Shown one piece after another: positions 22,129-25,991 of a stretch of DNA of 25,991 nucleotides. A program made the translations under genes and the position numbers. Numbering within the stretch: position 1 is the first letter of the stretch; the number at the start of each line of letters is the position of its first letter. This DNA comes from JACMNW01 sp031402355 (lineage in GTDB: Bacteria; Pseudomonadota; Alphaproteobacteria; Rhodobacterales; Rhodobacteraceae), in contig JANNSG010000152.1 of the NCBI GenBank assembly GCA_031402355.1, forward strand, positions 1-25,991, read 5' to 3'. The notes under the pieces are model-generated. The model was not told the origin of the DNA. It did not search any database and worked only from the letters and a program-made list of their open reading frames with translations.

Positions 22129-23606
22129 TGCTGGTGCAGGACCATGATCGGGCCGGGGGCTATTGGGGTGCGGTCTACGCCTTTTGCGCGGTCAAAGGCC
22201 TGCAGGTGGTGATCGATGGTCCGGTGGGCTGCGAAAACCTGCCGGTGACATCGGTTTTGCATTATACGGATGCGCTGCCGCCGCATGAGTTGCCGATTGT
22301 GGTGACCGGTCTGGGCGAAGACGAGCTGGGTCGCGACGGCACCGAGGGCGCAATGCGCCGGGCCTGGCAAACGCTGGATCCGGCTTTGCCCGCAGTGGTG
22401 GTGACGGGGTCGATTGCCGAGATGATTGGTGGCGGCGTCACACCGATGGGCACCAATATCCAGCGCTTTCTGCCTCGGACCATTGACGAGGATCAGTGGC
22501 AGACGGCGGATCGGGCGATGACCTGGATTTTCACGGAATTTGGCATGACTAAAGGCCGGATGCCGCCCGAAGCAAAGCGGGCCGAAGGATCGAGGCCGCG
22601 CGTCAACCTGCTTGGGCCGATGTACGGCACCTTTAACATGGCGTCTGATCTGCACGAGATCCGGCGTCTGGTGGAAGGGCTTGGCGCAGAGGTGAATATG
22701 GTGATGCCACTGGGGGCGCATGTGGCCGAAATGCGCAATCTGGTGAATGCCGATGCCAATGTGGTGATGTACCGCGAATTTGGCCGCGGCTTGGCCGAAG
22801 TATTGGGCAAGCCCTATCTGCAGGCACCGATCGGTCTGGACAGCACAACGAAATTCCTGCGCAAACTGGGTGAGATGCTGGGGCTTGACCCCGAACCCTT
22901 CATCGAGCGGGAAAAGCATTCGACATTGAAACCGGTCTGGGATCTGTGGCGGTCGGTCACGCAGGACTTCTTTGCGACGGCATCTTTCGCCATCGTCGCG
23001 TCTGAAACCTATTCCCGGGGGATCCGCAACTATCTTGAGGGCGATCTGGGCTTGCCCTGCGCCTTTGCAGTTGCCCGTGAGCCCGGGAAAAAGACCAATA
23101 ATGAGGCCGTGCGTAGCCTGCTGAAGCAGCACCGCCCGCTGGTCGTGATGGGTTCGATCAACGAAAAGATGTATCTGGCAGAGATGAAGGGCGGGTTTGG
23201 TCCGGCCCCAAGTTTCATTGCGGCGTCGTTTCCGGGGGCTGCGATCCGCCGCGCCACAGGCACGCCTGCCATGGGCTATGCGGGGGCCGTCTGGTTGTTG
23301 CAGGAAGTCTGCAATAGCCTGTTTGACGCCCTGTTCCACATTTTGCCGCTGGGCACCGAAATGGATTCAGCTGCTGCAACCCCAACCACGCTGCGGCGCG
23401 ATTTCCCTTGGGATGTTGATGCGCAGGCGGCGCTGGACAGAATTGTAAACACCCACCCGATCCTGACCCGGATCAGTGCTGCACGCAGTCTGCGCGATGC
23501 GGCTGAAAAGGCTGCACTTGATGCCGGGGCAGAGCGGGTGGTGCGCGAAACCGTAGAAGGTCTGCCCGGTGCAGAGCTTTTGCAAAACGAGGGAGGAAGA
23601 CCATGA
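22128..23606 (+). CDS. bchZ: Chlorophyllide a reductase subunit Z
   Basis: A 492-residue NifK/BchB-like subunit. The N-terminus DHDRAGGYWGAVYAFCAVKGLQVVIDGPVGCENLPVTS is highly characteristic, with C35 as a likely cluster ligand. The motifs VTGLGEDELGRDG, GVTPMGTNIQRFLPRT and AREPGKKTNNEAVRSLL follow. It completes the BchXYZ reductase of bacteriochlorophyll a synthesis. Its ATG shares one base with the bchY stop (TGATG), and its own stop overlaps pufQ by 4 bases (ATGA). By analogy with Rhodobacter, the puf operon promoter is expected inside the 3' part of this gene, but no clear promoter was identified here. Confidence 0.96.
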   Translation: MLVQDHDRAGGYWGAVYAFCAVKGLQVVIDGPVGCENLPVTSVLHYTDALPPHELPIVVTGLGEDELGRDGTEGAMRRAWQTLDPALPAVVVTGSIAEMIGGGVTPMGTNIQRFLPRTIDEDQWQTADRAMTWIFTEFGMTKGRMPPEAKRAEGSRPRVNLLGPMYGTFNMASDLHEIRRLVEGLGAEVNMVMPLGAHVAEMRNLVNADANVVMYREFGRGLAEVLGKPYLQAPIGLDSTTKFLRKLGEMLGLDPEPFIEREKHSTLKPVWDLWRSVTQDFFATASFAIVASETYSRGIRNYLEGDLGLPCAFAVAREPGKKTNNEAVRSLLKQHRPLVVMGSINEKMYLAEMKGGFGPAPSFIAASFPGAAIRRATGTPAMGYAGAVWLLQEVCNSLFDALFHILPLGTEMDSAAATPTTLRRDFPWDVDAQAALDRIVNTHPILTRISAARSLRDAAEKAALDAGAERVVRETVEGLPGAELLQNEGGRP

Positions 23607-23824
23607 GTGATTCCGCAGCAAACGGCAATCTGCATCATGCCAGACGCGAGAAAGGGGCAGAGTACTATGTCTACTTTGCGCTGATCGTCGTTCTGGGGCT
23701 GGTGCCGCATATGGTGGGCTGGCTGTATCAAGTCATCCGGCACGCAAAGCTGCCCCGTCTGGGGCCATTGGCGCGGGTGTTGAAGGATGCGCAGGCGCTG
23801 ACGCCAATGATTTTTCGCGGGTAA
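23603..23824 (+). CDS. pufQ: PufQ, photosystem assembly protein
   Basis: A 73-residue protein with one membrane helix (YYVYFALIVVLGLVPHMVGWLY, about residues 24-45), flanked by basic residues, and a conserved C-terminus (GPLARVLKDAQALTPMIFRG). PufQ affects bacteriochlorophyll synthesis and is thought to handle pigment or intermediates at the membrane. It occurs mainly in Rhodobacterales, which supports the placement of this organism. Ribosome site GGGAGGAAG stands before the ATG, and the start overlaps the bchZ stop (ATGA). It is the first gene of the puf operon and is followed by a 116-base leader before pufB. Confidence 0.94.
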   Translation: MSDSAANGNLHHARREKGAEYYVYFALIVVLGLVPHMVGWLYQVIRHAKLPRLGPLARVLKDAQALTPMIFRG

Positions 23825-23897
23825 CCGCACCAGGAATTCGCTGATCCGGAAACGGAGCAGCGAAACACCGGAGGGGCATTCCGCCCACCGTGGCCCA

Positions 23898-23914
23898 GCC
23901 GCAGGGAGTGCGGC
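23898..23914 (+). promoter_or_regulatory. Hairpin in the pufQ-pufB leader
   Basis: GCCGCA (23898-23903) and TGCGGC (23909-23914) pair exactly around GGGAG, 27 bases before pufB. In Rhodobacter a leader stem at this place protects the 5' end of pufBA mRNA; the role here is inferred by position. Confidence 0.45.
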
Positions 23915-23940
23915 GTCAGTCCGAATATCCGGAGGATACC

Positions 23941-24090
23941 ATGGCTGATAAATCCGACCTGTCTTTCACAGGTCTAACCGACCAGCAGGCGCAAGAGCTG
24001 CATTCGGTCTACATGAGCGGGCTATGGTTGTTTACGACCATAGCCGTCATCGCGCATGTGGCCGTGTTCATCTGGCGTCCGTGGCTCTAA
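23941..24090 (+). CDS. pufB: Light-harvesting 1 beta polypeptide
   Basis: A 49-residue LH1 beta chain. The N-terminus is polar (MADKSDLSFTGLTDQQAQELH), then a single membrane helix containing VIAHVAVFIWRPWL, whose histidine ligates bacteriochlorophyll; the RPW ending is characteristic. ATG at 23941 follows a strong GGAGGA (23930-23935). It pairs with pufA in the antenna ring around the reaction centre. The in-frame upstream start would give a 66-residue protein, against family length. It is separated by 13 bases from pufA. Confidence 0.96.
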   Translation: MADKSDLSFTGLTDQQAQELHSVYMSGLWLFTTIAVIAHVAVFIWRPWL

Positions 24091-24103
24091 GGGGGATCAT
24101 GAT

Positions 24104-24286
24104 ATGAGCAAGTTTTACAAAATCTGGCTGATCTTTGATCCTCGTCGCGTATTCGTGGCCCAGGGGGTGTTTCTGTTCCTTCTGGCCGCCATGATCCATT
24201 TGGTGCTGTTGTCGAACCCCGCCTACAACTGGTTCGACATTTCCAACGCGAAATACGGGTATGTGGCAGCTCCTGCCACTGAATGA
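24104..24286 (+). CDS. pufA: Light-harvesting 1 alpha polypeptide
   Basis: A 60-residue LH1 alpha chain. MSKFYKIWLIFDPRRVFVAQ is the conserved N-terminal segment at the cytoplasmic face, followed by the membrane helix with LLAAMIHLVLLS, whose histidine binds bacteriochlorophyll, and a periplasmic tail ending AAPATE. ATG at 24104 has GGGGGAT just upstream. Together with PufB it forms the core antenna. A short stem (24263-24279) lies in its last codons and a stronger one follows it, the classical set-up for higher pufBA than pufLM transcript levels. Confidence 0.96.
   Translation: MSKFYKIWLIFDPRRVFVAQGVFLFLLAAMIHLVLLSNPAYNWFDISNAKYGYVAAPATE
24263..24279 (+). promoter_or_regulatory. Stem-loop in the 3' end of pufA
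   Basis: GTGGCAG (24263-24269) and CTGCCAC (24273-24279) pair exactly around CTC, inside the last pufA codons. It may add to the following stem in slowing 3' decay of the antenna transcript. Confidence 0.45.
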
Positions 24287-24298
24287 TCCGCTTGACCA

Positions 24299-24330
24299 TG
24301 GCACGGGCGACCTTCGCGTTGCCCGTGCCA
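24299..24330 (+). promoter_or_regulatory. pufA-pufL intercistronic hairpin
   Basis: TGGCACGGGC (24299-24308) and GCCCGTGCCA (24321-24330) are exact reverse complements, 10 bp with a 12-base loop. It sits directly after pufA. In Rhodobacter the equivalent stem protects pufBA mRNA from 3' exonucleases and limits pufLM levels; here the role is inferred from position and structure. Confidence 0.8.
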
Positions 24331-24415
24331 AAACAACTGCGTGAAAAACCTGTGACGGCCCCAAATGCGCCCAGTGCGACTGTCGGAGAGTCCGTTCAAC
24401 TGCAGAGAGGGAAGC

Positions 24416-25264
24416 ATGGCACTGCTCAGCTTCGAACGAAAATATCGCGTGCCCGGTGGTACGCTGATCGGTGGAAATCTGTTCGACTTTTGGGTCGGGC
24501 CATTTTACGTCGGCTTTTTTGGGGTCACGACTTTCTTCTTTGCGGCCTTGGGGACCTTGTTGATCTTCTACGGTGCGGCGATGGGGCCGACCTGGAATCC
24601 TTGGTTAATCTCAATCAACCCACCGCCCGTTGAAAACGGCTTGGGCTTTGCACCATTGATGCAGGGCGGGCTATGGCAGATCATCACAATCTGCGCAGCG
24701 GGTGCCTTTATCAGCTGGGCGCTGCGAGAGGTTGAAATTTGCCGCAAGCTGGGTATCGGCCTGCACGTGCCGATTGCTTTCGGAGTTGCAATTTTTGCCT
24801 ATATCACGCTGGAAGTGATCCGGCCGATCCTGATGGGATCCTGGGGCTATGCTTTTCCTTACGGCATCTTCAGCCATCTCGATTGGGTTTCCAACACCGG
24901 CTACACCTATGGCAACTTCCACTATAACCCGGTCCATATGGTTGCGATTACGTTCTTTTTTACCAATGCCCTCGCACTGGCGCTGCATGGTGGCTTAATC
25001 CTGTCGGCGGCCAACCCGCCCAAGGGACAGATCATGAAGACCCCCGATCACGAAGATACTTTTTTCCGCGATCTGATCGGCTATTCGGTAGGCACGCTGG
25101 GCATTCATCGCCTTGGTCTGCTGCTGGCTCTGAATGCCGCATTCTGGAGCGCGATCTGCATCGTGATCTCTGGCACCATCTGGTTTGATCAATGGGTTGA
25201 TTGGTGGAGCTGGTGGCTTGAACTACCGATCTGGGCCGATATTCCAGGAGGCGTAAATGGCTGA
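24416..25264 (+). CDS. pufL: Photosynthetic reaction centre L subunit
   Basis: A 282-residue type II reaction-centre subunit with five membrane helices. Counting without the initiator Met, the expected ligands are present: H153 (IFSHLDW), H173 (NPVHM, special-pair bacteriochlorophyll), H190 (ALHGG) and H230 (GIHRLG) for iron. The secondary-quinone proton route residues E212, D213 and S223 (PDHEDTFF, GYSVGT) are also intact, as is E104. The ATG at 24416 is preceded by AGAGAGGGAAG. pufM begins 8 bases before its stop, so the two are coupled. With PufM it holds the special pair, accessory pigments and quinones. Confidence 0.97.
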   Translation: MALLSFERKYRVPGGTLIGGNLFDFWVGPFYVGFFGVTTFFFAALGTLLIFYGAAMGPTWNPWLISINPPPVENGLGFAPLMQGGLWQIITICAAGAFISWALREVEICRKLGIGLHVPIAFGVAIFAYITLEVIRPILMGSWGYAFPYGIFSHLDWVSNTGYTYGNFHYNPVHMVAITFFFTNALALALHGGLILSAANPPKGQIMKTPDHEDTFFRDLIGYSVGTLGIHRLGLLLALNAAFWSAICIVISGTIWFDQWVDWWSWWLELPIWADIPGGVNG

Positions 25265-25991
25265 GTACCAAAATATCTTTACCCAGGTCCAAGTGCGCGC
25301 GGCGCCTGAAATGGGCATGGTCGAAGGCGTCGATGTCGGCAACCGCACCAAAGGGGCCGGGTTCTCCAGCCTTGCAGGCTGGTTCGGCAACGCGCAGCTG
25401 GGGCCGATTTATCTGGGCACTTTCGGCGTCATCTCGCTGGCGACCGGGGCGATCTGGTTCATGATCATCGGGGCGCATTTCTGGCAAGTTGCCGGCTATA
25501 ATCCTGCGGTCTTCATGCGTGATCTGTTCTGGATGGCGCTGGAACCACCGGCCCCTGAATGGGGGTTGCGCATTCCCCCCATGCAGGAAGGCGGCTTGTT
25601 CCTGCTGGCTGGGTTCTTCTTTCTGATCTCGCTTAGCACATGGTGGGTGCGCACCTATCTGCGTGCCGAAGCGCTGGGCCTTGGCAAACATGTGGCCTGG
25701 GCGTTTGCGTCTGCGATCTGGCTGGTGCTGGTGCTGGGACTGATCCGCCCGCTGTTGATGGGCAGCTGGTCCGAAGCTGTTCCCTACGGTATTTTCCCGC
25801 ATCTGGACTGGACCAATCTGTTCAGCCTGACCTATGGCAATCTGTTCTACAATCCGTTCCATGCGCTGAGCATCGCCTTCCTTTACGGCTCGGCCTTGCT
25901 GTTTGCCATGCATGGAGCAACCATTCTGTCTGTCACCCGTCTGGGTGGTGACCGCGAGTTAGAACAGATTATTGACCGGGGCACGGCGTCT
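25257..25991 (+). CDS. pufM: Photosynthetic reaction centre M subunit (3' truncated by window edge)
   Basis: 245 codons are present (of about 305-310), running off the right edge. The protein starts MAEYQNIFTQVQVR as in other PufM, then NAQLGPIYLGTFG, LEPPAPEWGLRIPP, GSWSEAVPYGIFPHLDWTN and AFLYGSALLFAMHGATIL. Ligand histidines at residues 182, 202 and 219 and the acidic iron ligand region GGDRELEQI are visible; one residue is deleted relative to the Rhodobacter sphaeroides protein near residue 105. The ATG lies in another frame 8 bases before the pufL stop. The last two membrane regions and the final histidine ligand lie outside the window, as do any pufX or pufC. Confidence 0.96.
   Translation, partial: MAEYQNIFTQVQVRAAPEMGMVEGVDVGNRTKGAGFSSLAGWFGNAQLGPIYLGTFGVISLATGAIWFMIIGAHFWQVAGYNPAVFMRDLFWMALEPPAPEWGLRIPPMQEGGLFLLAGFFFLISLSTWWVRTYLRAEALGLGKHVAWAFASAIWLVLVLGLIRPLLMGSWSEAVPYGIFPHLDWTNLFSLTYGNLFYNPFHALSIAFLYGSALLFAMHGATILSVTRLGGDRELEQIIDRGTAS

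Larger units (their letters stand above)
13892..25991. other. Photosynthesis gene cluster, left end
   Basis: Genes for spheroidene-type carotenoids (crtC, crtD, crtE, crtF), the bacteriochlorophyll a branch (bchC, bchX, bchY, bchZ), and the reaction centre-antenna unit (pufQBALM) are contiguous. The left border falls between crtC and a penicillin-binding protein gene; the right border is outside the window. crtA, crtI, crtB and tspO are not seen here. Confidence 0.95.

Noticed and set aside
22074..23339. 421-codon minus-strand open frame opposite bchZ
   Set aside because: Shadow frame of a secure gene, with His/Gln/Arg-rich low-complexity composition and no family match.
25032..25913. 293-codon minus-strand frame opposite pufL and pufM
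   Set aside because: Antisense to conserved reaction-centre genes; no domain and shadow composition.

Overview
The window comes from an anoxygenic phototrophic alphaproteobacterium, most likely a Rhodobacterales (Rhodobacteraceae/Roseobacter-type) species. It carries the bacteriochlorophyll a and spheroidene-type carotenoid genes in the arrangement crtC-crtD (minus strand) diverging from crtE-crtF-bchC-bchX-bchY-bchZ-pufQ-pufB-pufA-pufL-pufM (plus strand). pufQ, known mainly from this order, and the PpsR/CrtJ-type operators support the placement. The species cannot be named from the sequence alone.

Layout. Bases 1-9460 are ordinary chromosomal genes: the 3' part of a tRNA methyltransferase (MnmD type) overlapping a DMT/EamA transporter; a soluble lytic transglycosylase on the minus strand; dapA followed by a second DMT transporter; a degenerate Hint-domain protein; smpB; a small glycine-rich hydrophobic protein behind a structured leader; and a thiosulfate/mercaptopyruvate sulfurtransferase coupled to a class I aromatic/aspartate aminotransferase. 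Bases 9560-11350 hold a nitrogen unit on the minus strand, glnK (PII) then amtB. Bases 11608-13794 encode a bifunctional class A penicillin-binding protein.

From 13892 to the right edge is the photosynthesis gene cluster. CrtE makes geranylgeranyl diphosphate; CrtC, CrtD and CrtF carry out hydration, desaturation and O-methylation towards spheroidene. BchXYZ is the nitrogenase-like chlorophyllide reductase and BchC the 3-hydroxyethyl dehydrogenase of the bacteriochlorophyll a branch. PufB/PufA are the LH1 antenna polypeptides and PufL/PufM (M cut by the window edge) the reaction-centre core. Most genes from bchC to pufQ are joined by very short overlaps, so the pigment genes read straight into the puf operon (a superoperon). 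Two pairs of perfect TGT-N12-ACA palindromes lie exactly in the crtD/crtE and crtF/bchC intergenic regions, which explains light/oxygen-type co-regulation of both units.

No mobile element, CRISPR array, rRNA or tRNA gene was seen, and no gene-free stretch exceeds 300 bases. I did not find a clearly new system. The least explained items are a branched-looking structured leader in front of a glycine-zipper-like small protein, a 24-codon ORF bridging bchX and bchY, the unusual start of crtC, and nested hairpins between the first transporter and the lytic transglycosylase.
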